Assembly: GCA_937899415.1 (NCBI GenBank)
Contig: CALBPI010000058.1
Span: forward strand, 1-64,000
Reading direction: 5' to 3'
Length of the DNA: 64,000 bases
From: an uncultured Gammaproteobacteria bacterium
GTDB taxonomy: Bacteria; Pseudomonadota; Gammaproteobacteria; Steroidobacterales; Woeseiaceae
Positions within the stretch are counted from its first letter, which is position 1. Each line of letters opens with the position of its first letter. The notes under the pieces were generated by a model. The model worked only from the letters and a program-made list of their open reading frames with translations. It made no database searches and was not told the origin of the DNA. Made by a program: the position numbers and the translations under genes. Shown here piece after piece: positions 1 to 7,723 of this stretch.

Positions 1-627
1 TCACGCTGCTTGGCAATCGCAAGCGAGTTCGAGAGGCTCGGATACGAGATCTACTGCCAGGTCAATGATGGCGCCCTACACCAAATCCCGCAGCACTTGC
101 GCGAGCGCAGCAGCACGACCGCGTCGGGTGAACTGTTCAACTTTAATTTGCTTCCGGATAACATCGACGTGGCGCTGATCGATCATTATGCAATCGGACA
201 GGAGCACGAACACGAGCTACGCAAGCGCTGCGCCACTATAGTCGTGCTTGATGACCTCGCCAATCGAACTCACGACTGCGATGTTCTGATTGACAGCGCC
301 ATAGGACAAGATCCGGACCGCTACCGATCAAAGACACCGGACGGCAGCCTTCGGTTGCTCGGCCCGGCGTACGCACCGCTGCGCAGCACATTTCGCACCG
401 GTCGAATCAGGATGTCAGAGAACCATCATCCGGCAGAGGCTCGCAAAGCGCTGTTCATATCAATAGGTGCCGTAGACAGCAGCAATGCCACATCAAAGAT
501 CCTGAAGGCAATTGCCAATGTGAGCGATATGTCCAGAATAACAGTCGTCTTGAGTTCCCGAGCCCCGCGTCAATCGACGAGGCTTTACGGAGCACATGAG
601 TCAACTGCAACGCATAAGGAACAGTCT
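1..627 (+). pseudogene. pseG: pseG remnant (UDP-2,4-diacetamido-2,4,6-trideoxy-L-altropyranose hydrolase), N-terminal part only
   Basis: PseG removes UDP from the pseudaminic acid precursor, usually in flagellin or surface glycan synthesis. The reading frame is open from base 1 (S-R-C-L-A-I-A-S), so the gene starts outside the window. Visible PseG hallmarks are VALIDHYAIG, VVLDDLANRTHDCD, LLGPAYAPLR and the start of the second domain, ALFISIGAVDSSN. About 200 residues remain of a family length near 350. Similarity ends after VVLSSRAPR (about 570), and the frame then runs without a stop into moxR. The segment is visibly less GC-rich than what follows. The missing C-terminal half should make it non-functional. 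It could be a real recombination scar or an assembly join. Confidence 0.75.
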
Positions 628-1602
628 GTGACGGATATTGAAAACCCGGGCCCCGAGGTGGGTGCGCTCATGCAACGGCTGCGTGCGGAAATCGGCAAGG
701 CGTTTCTCGGGCAGGAGGAAGTTGTCGACCAGGTTATCGCGGCCCTGCTTGCAGGCGGTCATGTGTTGCTCGAAGGCGTACCCGGGCTCGGCAAGACGCT
801 GCTCGTAAAGGCACTGGCCCGTTGCATCGGTGGTGAGCACGCGCGCATCCAGTTCACGCCGGACCTTATGCCCAGCGACGTGAGCGGTCACGCGCTATTC
901 GACCGTCAAACGGAGACCTTCAAGATTCGTCGCGGACCCGTGTTTACCAACCTGTTGCTTGCCGACGAAATCAACCGGGCGCCGGCGAAGACACAGGCGG
1001 CGCTGCTTGAGGTGATGCAGGAGCAACAGGTCACCATCGAAGGTGAATCGCACGCGCTCGAGCCGCCGTTCATGACGATCGCGACGCAGAACCCCGTTGA
1101 GCATGAGGGCACCTACCCATTGCCCGAAGCGCAGCTCGACCGGTTTCTGCTCAAAGTGCTTATCGACTACCCCGATGCGAACACCGAAAACGAGCTCGTG
1201 TCGGCTGTGACGGCAACGCGGCTCGGCGACGCGCTGTACGTCGACGACTTGCAGGTCGTCATGTCGCTGGCTGATGTGCTTGCCGCGCAACGCCAGGTCG
1301 CGCGGGCAAAGATGGACCCGGCCATCGTCGATTACGCCGTGCGGCTGGCGCGCGAGACGCGCTCGAGCCCCGGCATCCGCATGGGCGTGGGGCCGCGCGG
1401 CGCCATCTCGCTCGTTCGTGCTGCGCGCGCGGCCGCCGTCATGGGCGGGCGCGATTTCGTGACCCCCGACGATGTGCGCAGCATGGCCGCACCTGCGCTG
1501 CGCCACCGTATTGCGCTGGCGCCGGAACTCGAGATCGAGGGCCATCGCCACGATGACATCCTGGCTGCGCTCGTCGATCGCGTGCAGGCACCGCGTCAGT
1601 GA
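628..1602 (+). CDS. MoxR-family AAA+ ATPase
   Basis: MoxR ATPases act as chaperone-like partners of proteins with von Willebrand A domains, and the next gene (DUF58) is their usual neighbour. The Walker A motif is GVPGLGKT, Walker B is LLLADEINRAP, sensor 1 is IATQNP, followed by the typical YPLPEAQLDRF segment and a C-terminal lid with GVGPRGAISL. I chose the GTG at 628 because AAGGA lies 8 bases upstream and the protein then has a normal MoxR length of about 324 residues. The frame is also open upstream into the pseG remnant, so a longer fusion product is formally possible. The gene overlaps the DUF58 gene by 4 bases, which suggests translational coupling. Confidence 0.93.
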   Translation: MTDIENPGPEVGALMQRLRAEIGKAFLGQEEVVDQVIAALLAGGHVLLEGVPGLGKTLLVKALARCIGGEHARIQFTPDLMPSDVSGHALFDRQTETFKIRRGPVFTNLLLADEINRAPAKTQAALLEVMQEQQVTIEGESHALEPPFMTIATQNPVEHEGTYPLPEAQLDRFLLKVLIDYPDANTENELVSAVTATRLGDALYVDDLQVVMSLADVLAAQRQVARAKMDPAIVDYAVRLARETRSSPGIRMGVGPRGAISLVRAARAAAVMGGRDFVTPDDVRSMAAPALRHRIALAPELEIEGHRHDDILAALVDRVQAPRQ

Positions 1603-2903
1603 CACCAGCCCGGTTACTGTTTGTCGCAGCGTTCGCGCTGCTCGTCATCGGCACGCTTGCAGCGTTTCTGCCTGCGCTGAACAGCGTATGGCAGACGGCC
1701 GCGGCCGCAGTGGGTATCACGGCACTCATCGATGCGCTGTTGTCGTGGCGCAGCGCGGCACCCGAGTGCACGCGCAACCTGATGGCCTCGCTGTCGCTGC
1801 AGAACTGGAGCGACGCTGAACTCGTCGTACGCAATCCGACGGGGCGCGATCTCATGCTTCGCGTCTATGACCACCATCCCGAAGACCTGGACGCGGAGGG
1901 CATGCCCGCCGAGCTCATGTTGCCCGGAGGCAAGTCGGCGACCATCACCTACCGAATCCGTCCCCGTCGTCGTGGACAGATTGTGCTCAGCTCGTGTGAC
2001 ATCCGGGTGCGTTCGGCGCTGGGTTTCTGGTGGCGGCGTCATCGCCTTGCGGTGTCGAGCGAGGTGCGCTGCTTCCCCAACTACTCCAGTGTGTCGACAC
2101 TGCTCGAATACGAAGCGCTGGGCGGCTTTCAGGATGCCGGGCTCCGCCTCAGCAGGCGCCGCGGCGAGGGGATCGAGTTTCACCAGTTGCGGGAGTACCG
2201 CGAGGGCGACTCGTTGCGCGCCATCGACTGGAAGGCGACAGCGCGGCGCTCCACGCTGATCAGCCGCGAGTACGAGGACGAGCGTGACCAGAACGTGATC
2301 CTCATGCTCGACGCAGGCAGGCACATGCTCACACGCGATGGTGAGCTCAGTCATTTCGACCACGCGCTGAATGCCATCCTGCTGCTGAGCTATGTGGCGC
2401 TGCGTCAGGGCGATGCTGTGGGCGTGGCCACGGTTGGGGCCGGGCGCCCCTGGTTGCCGCCGCGCAAGGGCGCATCGGCCATCAACGGTATTCTCAATCA
2501 CGTCTACGACATCGAGGCGCGGCCTGTCGAGGTCGACTACGCCGCAGCGGCCACGGAGCTGTCGGTTCTGCAGCGACGTCGGTCGCTTATTATTCTCGTC
2601 AGCAACGTGCGCGAGGAAGACACCTCGGACCTGCGGCGCGCCACGGCATTACTGCGTCGGCGCCATCTGGTCATGGTAACGAGCCTGCGCGAGCGCGTGC
2701 TGGATGACACCATTCACGCGCCGGTCCGCGACCACCAGTCGGCGCTGACGTTTGCAGCGACTGAACGCTATCTTGAGGCGCGGCGCGAAGCGCAAAACCT
2801 GCTGGCGGCACGCGGCGGCATCGTCGATGACTGCCTGCCTGACCAGCTGCCCGCAACGATTACCAACCGTTACCTGGCGATCAAGCGCGCGGGCGCGCTC
2901 TGA
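1599..2903 (+). CDS. DUF58 domain protein (MoxR partner)
   Basis: A 434-residue protein. Two hydrophobic segments near the N-terminus (about residues 5-25 and 33-50) anchor it in the inner membrane, with a large cytoplasmic part following. The DUF58 core is clear: GEGIEFHQLREYREGDSLR, then AIDWKATAR and a von Willebrand A-like region starting VILMLDAGRHM. The GTG start sits inside the moxR stop (GTGA). MoxR-DUF58 pairs often continue with transglutaminase-like and further vWA genes, but none follows here, so the operon looks short. The exact substrate is unknown. Confidence 0.9.
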   Translation: MTPARLLFVAAFALLVIGTLAAFLPALNSVWQTAAAAVGITALIDALLSWRSAAPECTRNLMASLSLQNWSDAELVVRNPTGRDLMLRVYDHHPEDLDAEGMPAELMLPGGKSATITYRIRPRRRGQIVLSSCDIRVRSALGFWWRRHRLAVSSEVRCFPNYSSVSTLLEYEALGGFQDAGLRLSRRRGEGIEFHQLREYREGDSLRAIDWKATARRSTLISREYEDERDQNVILMLDAGRHMLTRDGELSHFDHALNAILLLSYVALRQGDAVGVATVGAGRPWLPPRKGASAINGILNHVYDIEARPVEVDYAAAATELSVLQRRRSLIILVSNVREEDTSDLRRATALLRRRHLVMVTSLRERVLDDTIHAPVRDHQSALTFAATERYLEARREAQNLLAARGGIVDDCLPDQLPATITNRYLAIKRAGAL

Positions 2904-2954
2904 GGTCGCTCTGACAGGCACCAGACACCGTCTAAGAAGAATAGGGAGGCAGTC

Positions 2955-3509
2955 ATGACAGAACTGGAATCGAGTATTTACTCCGCACCCGAGAGCGACA
3001 CGGATGTGTCGACGGCGGAAGGTCATCTGGCCGCGTACGTGGGTCCGAACAATACGGATTACTACATGGATCGCTTCTCGCGTTTCGAGTCGGGGCAGTC
3101 GAGTGTGAGCTGGAACTGGCCGGCGTTCTTCCTGACGGCCATGTGGTTGCTGTACCGCAAAATGTGGGCGGCAGCCTTGTTGTACTGGATCGGCATCCCT
3201 GTGGCGGTTGGTGCCATCGGACTTGTGCTCGTGTCAATGGAAATCATGTCACCTGTGGCCGCTGACATGCTGACAACCGTGCTCTACTACGGCTTCTCGC
3301 TCACCCTGGTGCCCATGTACGCGAACAAGCTCTATTACGATCACGCCCAGAAAAAGGTCGAGGGTGTGAAGGGGTCGTATTCGGACTCCGAGCAACAACT
3401 CACGGAACTTGGCAGGATCGGCGGCACGAGCATCGTGCCGTTCTTTATCGCTGTGCTCGTCGTAGTGCTGTTCATCTTCGTCTTCGCTGTGGGCTTGTCT
3501 GGCGTCTGA
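2955..3509 (+). CDS. DUF2628 family membrane protein
   Basis: A 184-residue protein with a polar N-terminal tail of about 50 residues, then the DUF2628 signature around SWNWPAFFLTAMWLLYRKMW and three to four transmembrane segments. The segment YANKLYYDHAQKKV is also typical of the family. An AGGGAGG ribosome-binding site lies about 6 bases before the ATG. The role of the family is not known. The gene is 51 bases after the DUF58 gene and could be read from the same message. Confidence 0.85.
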   Translation: MTELESSIYSAPESDTDVSTAEGHLAAYVGPNNTDYYMDRFSRFESGQSSVSWNWPAFFLTAMWLLYRKMWAAALLYWIGIPVAVGAIGLVLVSMEIMSPVAADMLTTVLYYGFSLTLVPMYANKLYYDHAQKKVEGVKGSYSDSEQQLTELGRIGGTSIVPFFIAVLVVVLFIFVFAVGLSGV

Positions 3510-3640
3510 TCCGCACCGGGTTCGATGCGGCGGGCGTTGTTTGCCGCGTCACGTATGTTCTCGGCCAGTTCGAGGCGCCTTATTTATGGTTTCGAGCGAG
3601 CTGAGTCGTGCATCGTTCCGTTATGACCGCCACACTGTAT

Positions 3641-3646
3641 TAGAAT
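3641..3646 (+). promoter_or_regulatory. Possible -10 element (TAGAAT) just before the DUF2946-like gene
   Basis: TAGAAT ends 6 bases before the ATG at 3653, with no clear -35 and no Shine-Dalgarno sequence. If used, transcription would start at or within a base or two of the start codon, giving a leaderless message. This is an inference from position only. Confidence 0.3.
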
Positions 3647-3652
3647 TCAGAC

Positions 3653-4051
3653 ATGCGCAGGGGCCACCGTCGGAAATCGACAGCATGGGCTGTCGCGGCA
3701 CTGCTGATCCAGGCTGTCTACGCGCCGGGCTACATGCCCGCGTCGCTGGCAGACGGGCGGCTGGCCGCGTTGTGCCCGAGTGGTTTGCCCCTGCCGTGGC
3801 GCGCGGCGCTGTTTGGCAAACATCAGGGTCACCACGGGCATCACGATCACCATACGAAGCACGCCCAGCCTCTCGATGCGTCTGAGCTGTGCGAGTTTGC
3901 CGCTACGGCGGCGGTCGGGCCCACAATGGTCATTGCACCGCTCTCGCCGGCACCACGCCGCGCGGCTACAGTTGCCGCGCCAGGTCGGTGGGTTTTCTCT
4001 CTACGACCCGTCAGAGGCTTTTCGGCGCGCGCACCGCCGCCTCCCGTCTGA
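3653..4051 (+). CDS. DUF2946-like His-rich protein, probably metal-related
   Basis: A 132-residue protein with an N-terminal hydrophobic segment (about residues 10-30, AWAVAALLIQAVYAPGYMPA) that fits the DUF2946 pattern. It has a Cys-Pro pair near residue 42, a dense histidine stretch (HQGHHGHHDHHTKH, about residues 57-70), a further Cys near residue 80 and a Ser-Arg-Ala-Pro-Pro style tail seen in the family. DUF2946 genes are commonly found beside copper-related outer-membrane and TonB genes. The next gene encodes a Met/His-rich outer-membrane protein, which supports a metal role. Function is inferred, not shown. Confidence 0.65.
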   Translation: MRRGHRRKSTAWAVAALLIQAVYAPGYMPASLADGRLAALCPSGLPLPWRAALFGKHQGHHGHHDHHTKHAQPLDASELCEFAATAAVGPTMVIAPLSPAPRRAATVAAPGRWVFSLRPVRGFSARAPPPPV

Positions 4052-4092
4052 TTCGATCCACCCCCTAGTCGACTCAGAACCGGGAGACCCCG

Positions 4093-5142
4093 ATGAATTA
4101 TCTGATGCGCGCGTGCGCGGCGTCGTTGCTGATGTGTGCAACGGCCCAGGCAGACACGCGTCCCGATGACCATGCGCCGCTGGGCGTTATGGGTGACCAC
4201 ACCCATGCCCAGGGCGAATGGATGTTTTCCTATCGCTACATGCAAATGAACATGGCGGGCAACCGCGATGGCACCACGAGCCTCTCGCCCGAGACCATTG
4301 TGACGACCGTACCCAATCGATTCGCCAACCCCCCGTTGATGCCGCCGACATTACGTGTCGTGCCGACCGAGATGACCATGGAAATGCACATGCTGGGTGC
4401 CATGTACGCGCCCAGCGATGCAATTACGCTCATGGCCATGACCCACTACATCGCCAAGGATATGGACCATGTGACGTTTGCGGGGCCTGCGGGTGACACA
4501 CGCCTGGGGACCTTCACCACAAAAGCCAGCGGCCTTGGTGACACGAGCCTGTCAGCATTGATCCGCGTGGGCGGCGACACCCACAGTCGGGTGCACGCCA
4601 CGCTCGGCGTGTCTGCGCCAACGGGGTCCATCGATGAAACAGATGAGGTGCTGACGCCAATGAACACGCGGCCGACACTGCGCCTGCCGTATCCCATGCA
4701 ACTTGGCTCGGGTACCTGGGACCTCATCACGGGTCTGACGACAAGCAGCAGCCGCGATGGCTGGGGCTGGGGTGCGCAGTGGCGCAGTGTCATTCGCACG
4801 GGCGAGAACAGCAAGGGATACACGTTCGGCGACGAACACAGCGCGACGGGATGGCTGAGCTGGCGATTGTCGCCGGCAGTGAGCCTGTCTGGTCGCCTGG
4901 CCTACCACGACCGCGGTGATGTCGATGGCATCGACGCGCGCATCATGGCGCCCGTGCAAACGGCGGATCCCGACAACTACGGCTTGCGTCGCCTGGATGC
5001 CGCCATTGGCGCGAACTGGGTTGTCGGCGACAGCGGTCACCGGCTCGCGTTCGAAGTCGGTGTGCCCGTGTGGCAGGACCTTAACGGCCCGCAGCTCGAA
5101 ACCGACTGGACGGTCGTGCTCGGCTGGCAGTTCGCGCCCTAG
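4093..5142 (+). CDS. Outer-membrane beta-barrel protein of the MetA/phenol-degradation-like transporter family, Met-rich
   Basis: A 349-residue protein with a signal peptide (MNYLMRACAASLLMCATAQA, cleavage after about residue 20). The mature start is His/Asp-rich (DDHAPLGVMGDHTHAQGEW). Methionines cluster in the first 120 residues (MQMNMAG, MTMEMHMLGAMY, LMAMTHYIAKDMDH). The rest alternates as a beta-barrel and ends in a short aromatic strand, WQFAP. GGGAGA precedes the ATG. The family is annotated as putative transporter or MetA-pathway protein. Methionine richness and the DUF2946-like neighbour suggest copper exposure or export, which is inference. Confidence 0.7.
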   Translation: MNYLMRACAASLLMCATAQADTRPDDHAPLGVMGDHTHAQGEWMFSYRYMQMNMAGNRDGTTSLSPETIVTTVPNRFANPPLMPPTLRVVPTEMTMEMHMLGAMYAPSDAITLMAMTHYIAKDMDHVTFAGPAGDTRLGTFTTKASGLGDTSLSALIRVGGDTHSRVHATLGVSAPTGSIDETDEVLTPMNTRPTLRLPYPMQLGSGTWDLITGLTTSSSRDGWGWGAQWRSVIRTGENSKGYTFGDEHSATGWLSWRLSPAVSLSGRLAYHDRGDVDGIDARIMAPVQTADPDNYGLRRLDAAIGANWVVGDSGHRLAFEVGVPVWQDLNGPQLETDWTVVLGWQFAP

Positions 5143-5169
5143 GCGGTTGCCGTGCTGGCTGGCGGCGTC

Positions 5170-5766
5170 TCAGGCGCCGTCGGCCAGCGCCAGTGCCTCG
5201 ATGTGCACATGCACATCGTTGGCAATGGGATTGGCGGCAGTCGTCAGTCCGTAATCGGCACGGTCGAGATTCGTCTTGATCGTCACACCCATGGCCGCCC
5301 GCTTAGTTGCCGGGTCCGTGCCCGTCTTGTTGATGGTCACGAGTAGCGCGACCGACAGGGTCTTGCCGAGCATCGTGAGGTCGCCCGTTACGGTCAGCGT
5401 GCCGTCATCGTTGGCCGATACCGCCGTCGACTGAAAGGTCATCGTGGGGTGGGCGGCTGTGTTGAGCCAGAACTCGCCCTGAAGATGTCCGTCTCGAGTC
5501 TCGTCGCCGCTTTCGATGCTTGCGGTTTGAATCGTCACACTGACGCTGCTGTTCGCGACGTCATTGGCGTCGTAGTCGATCACGCCTTCGGCGTCGCGGA
5601 AGTGGCCGATGACGCGGTTGAAACCAAATCGCATGATCGAGAAGTGGATATCGGTGTGGCTCATGTCCAGCGCGTAACGCTGTGTATCGGCGTGTGCGGG
5701 CGGTGTGAACGCCGCAAGACACAGGATCAAGGTGGCGAGCCGGGCTGTTGCGTTTGTGGTCATCAT
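5170..5766 (-). CDS. YceI family periplasmic protein
   Basis: About 198 residues with a signal peptide (ATLILCLAAFTPPAHA). The YceI lipocalin-like fold is recognisable from YALDMSHTDIHFSIMRFGFN near the mature N-terminus, followed by VTIQTASIESGDETRDGHL, TMTFQSTAV and LTMLGKTLSVALLV. YceI proteins bind isoprenoid-type lipids in a barrel. A longer start at 5799 exists, but the GGGGGA ribosome-binding site and the signal peptide favour the ATG ATG pair at 5763-5766. It is divergent from the dipeptidase gene and converges with the outer-membrane protein gene. Confidence 0.88.
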   Translation of the reverse strand: MMTTNATARLATLILCLAAFTPPAHADTQRYALDMSHTDIHFSIMRFGFNRVIGHFRDAEGVIDYDANDVANSSVSVTIQTASIESGDETRDGHLQGEFWLNTAAHPTMTFQSTAVSANDDGTLTVTGDLTMLGKTLSVALLVTINKTGTDPATKRAAMGVTIKTNLDRADYGLTTAANPIANDVHVHIEALALADGA

Positions 5767-5799
5767 TGCGTCCCCCGAACAGATGAATACACCTATCAC

Positions 5800-5805
5800 T
5801 ATAAT
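5800..5805 (+). promoter_or_regulatory. Consensus -10 element (TATAAT) before the membrane dipeptidase gene
   Basis: A perfect TATAAT ends 6 bases before the ATG at 5812. No good -35 is visible 16-18 bases upstream and no Shine-Dalgarno sequence fits in between, so the transcript is probably leaderless or nearly so. The element lies in the 45-base gap between divergent genes. Confidence 0.45.
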
Positions 5806-5811
5806 GCACCT

Positions 5812-6969
5812 ATGAAAAAGCTCGCTATCGCACTGGGGGGTGTCGCGATCCGGGGTGTCCGGTTCTTCTCCCTGGCACCCGGCATCGTGGAGCGCCAGCT
5901 CAATGCGGTCACCGCAATTGAGCTGGCGGAACCGTCGACGCTAGCCGCCGAGTTGCATGCGAGCGCCACGGTCATCGACCTGCATGGCGACACGCTGCTC
6001 TGGCAGCGCTCGATACTTGAGGCGTCGGATCGCGGTCACATCGACCTGCCGCGCTTGCAGCAGGGCAATGTGGCGCTGCAGGTCCTCGCATCCGTCACAA
6101 AGTCGCCCAAAGGGCTCAACTACGACAGCAACGCGGGGGACACCGATTCGCTCGTGGCGCTCGCCATCGCACAGCGCCAGCCCGTGCGTACCTGGCGGTC
6201 GCTGTTCGAGCGTTCGATGTGGCATGCGCAACGGCTCAACGAGGCCGCTGCGCGTTCCGAGGACCTCATGACTGTGCGCAATGTTCGGGACCTCGAGGCT
6301 TTGCTCGCCGCGCGGGCGGCGGGCGAGCCTCGTGTGGGTGGCTTGCTGGCCGTGGAAGGGCTTCACAACCTCGAGGGTGAGGCGGAGAACCTGCAGCGCC
6401 TGTTTGATGTCGGCTACCGCATGGCCGGGCTCACCCATTTTTTCGACAATGCGCTCGCGGGCTCGATGCACGGTATCGACAAGGGCGGGCTGACGCCGTT
6501 TGGTCGGGACATCGTCGCGCGCATGGAGTCGCTGGGCATGATTGTTGATCTGGCGCACCTGAGTTCTGCAGCCGTAGACGAGGTGCTCGACATGGCGACC
6601 CGACCGGTCGTGGTGAGCCACGGCGGCGTGAAGGCCTTGTGCCCCAACAACCGCAATCTCACCGACGAACAGGTGCGGCGCATCGCGGGGACGGGCGGCA
6701 TCATCGGTATTGGTTACTGGCCGGGTGCCGTCTGTGGCCTCGAGCCGGCGCGCATTGCTGCGGCGATGCGTCACGTGCGCGATCTCGTCGGCATTGATCA
6801 CGTCGCCTTGGGTTCGGACTACGACGGTACGGTCGAAGTCGCCTTCGATACGAGTCGCGTTGCTGTCGTCACTCAGGCGCTTATTGACGCGGGTTTCACG
6901 GAGCCGGAAATTCGCCAGGTGCTGGGCGGCAACGCGCTGCGACTGTTCCGCGAGACGCTGCCGCGCTGA
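5812..6969 (+). CDS. Membrane dipeptidase (peptidase family M19)
   Basis: A 385-residue zinc dipeptidase of the renal dipeptidase family, which cleaves dipeptides including some with D-residues. Metal ligands are visible: HGD in VIDLHGDTLLW, the Glu in AVEGLHNLEG, a His in VVVSHGGVKALC and the Asp in LGSDYDG. The N-terminus is a membrane anchor followed by APGIVERQLNAV, a pattern common in membrane-bound bacterial members. The frame is open far upstream, but ATG 5812 fits the family and the TATAAT just before it. No linked peptide transport genes are present. Confidence 0.88.
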   Translation: MKKLAIALGGVAIRGVRFFSLAPGIVERQLNAVTAIELAEPSTLAAELHASATVIDLHGDTLLWQRSILEASDRGHIDLPRLQQGNVALQVLASVTKSPKGLNYDSNAGDTDSLVALAIAQRQPVRTWRSLFERSMWHAQRLNEAAARSEDLMTVRNVRDLEALLAARAAGEPRVGGLLAVEGLHNLEGEAENLQRLFDVGYRMAGLTHFFDNALAGSMHGIDKGGLTPFGRDIVARMESLGMIVDLAHLSSAAVDEVLDMATRPVVVSHGGVKALCPNNRNLTDEQVRRIAGTGGIIGIGYWPGAVCGLEPARIAAAMRHVRDLVGIDHVALGSDYDGTVEVAFDTSRVAVVTQALIDAGFTEPEIRQVLGGNALRLFRETLPR

Positions 6970-6978
6970 TCGCTGCGG

Positions 6979-7593
6979 CTAAAAACGCCAGGTCAGTGCC
7001 GCCATGGCGGACCACTGCACGACCGTGTCACCCTCAACATTGATGGCGCAGACCGCACCGCCGGCGCTGACGCAAAACACGCTCGTCTCTTCATCGACCC
7101 AGGTTGCCAGGGCGCGGGCCTCGAGCCGCAATGCGAAGCGTTCGCCGAGCTCGTGGTAGAGCCCCAGCCCACCCGTCATCGCGGCGAACACCTCAGATTC
7201 GGTATCGGGCGCATCGGGCGAGTACCGTGCGGCACCGACGGTTAGAACGACGTAGGGCTGCCAGGCTTGCTGCTCACCCAGGGGATAGTTACCGCCCACC
7301 TGGAAATACTCGATATCCAGGTCAACCTCGTCGGCTGGTGAAAACAGCGCCGAGGTGCCGATGTCCGTGGCCTGGCGCAGGTACAGGAACTCGTACTGGC
7401 CGCCGGCCGGCGCATTGATGTGCGCTGCAATACCGAAACCGGCCGCCGCGTCGATATCCAGCTCTGCGCCGCTCTCGAGGTCATCGAAGCTGCCGCCCGC
7501 GATGGGGCCGGCCAGCAGTGTCACGTCGCCCGTGTCGGCGCGCACACCCCCGACCAGACACAGGATCAGGATCAGAGCGGTGCATGGACGCAT
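6979..7593 (-). CDS. Small outer-membrane beta-barrel protein, unknown function
   Basis: A 204-residue protein with a signal peptide (MRPCTALILILCLVGGVRA) and alternating hydrophobic strands separated by acidic loops, ending in Trp-Arg-Phe, the usual C-terminal signal for outer-membrane insertion. One loop (about residues 169-182) holds two cysteines 9 residues apart (CVSAGGAVC), probably a disulfide. I do not recognise a specific family beyond an OmpA/Opa-like eight-stranded barrel. It stands alone, convergent with the dipeptidase gene and divergent from the hydrolase gene. Confidence 0.7.
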   Translation of the reverse strand: MRPCTALILILCLVGGVRADTGDVTLLAGPIAGGSFDDLESGAELDIDAAAGFGIAAHINAPAGGQYEFLYLRQATDIGTSALFSPADEVDLDIEYFQVGGNYPLGEQQAWQPYVVLTVGAARYSPDAPDTESEVFAAMTGGLGLYHELGERFALRLEARALATWVDEETSVFCVSAGGAVCAINVEGDTVVQWSAMAALTWRF

Positions 7594-7723
7594 ACGTCAC
7601 CTCTAGGTGGGTTGGGTCGCGGTCGGCGTGTAAGCTCGTGGCCGACCGGCTAAGGATGACGGGGCGCGGGCATCAAGCCAAGAGCCTCGATGTGTTGCCG
7701 GAATGTGCAACAGGGGAACTGCA

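Noticed and set aside
5143-5169. Bidirectional terminator between the outer-membrane protein and yceI genes
   Set aside because: The 27-base gap has no stem followed by a T-run.
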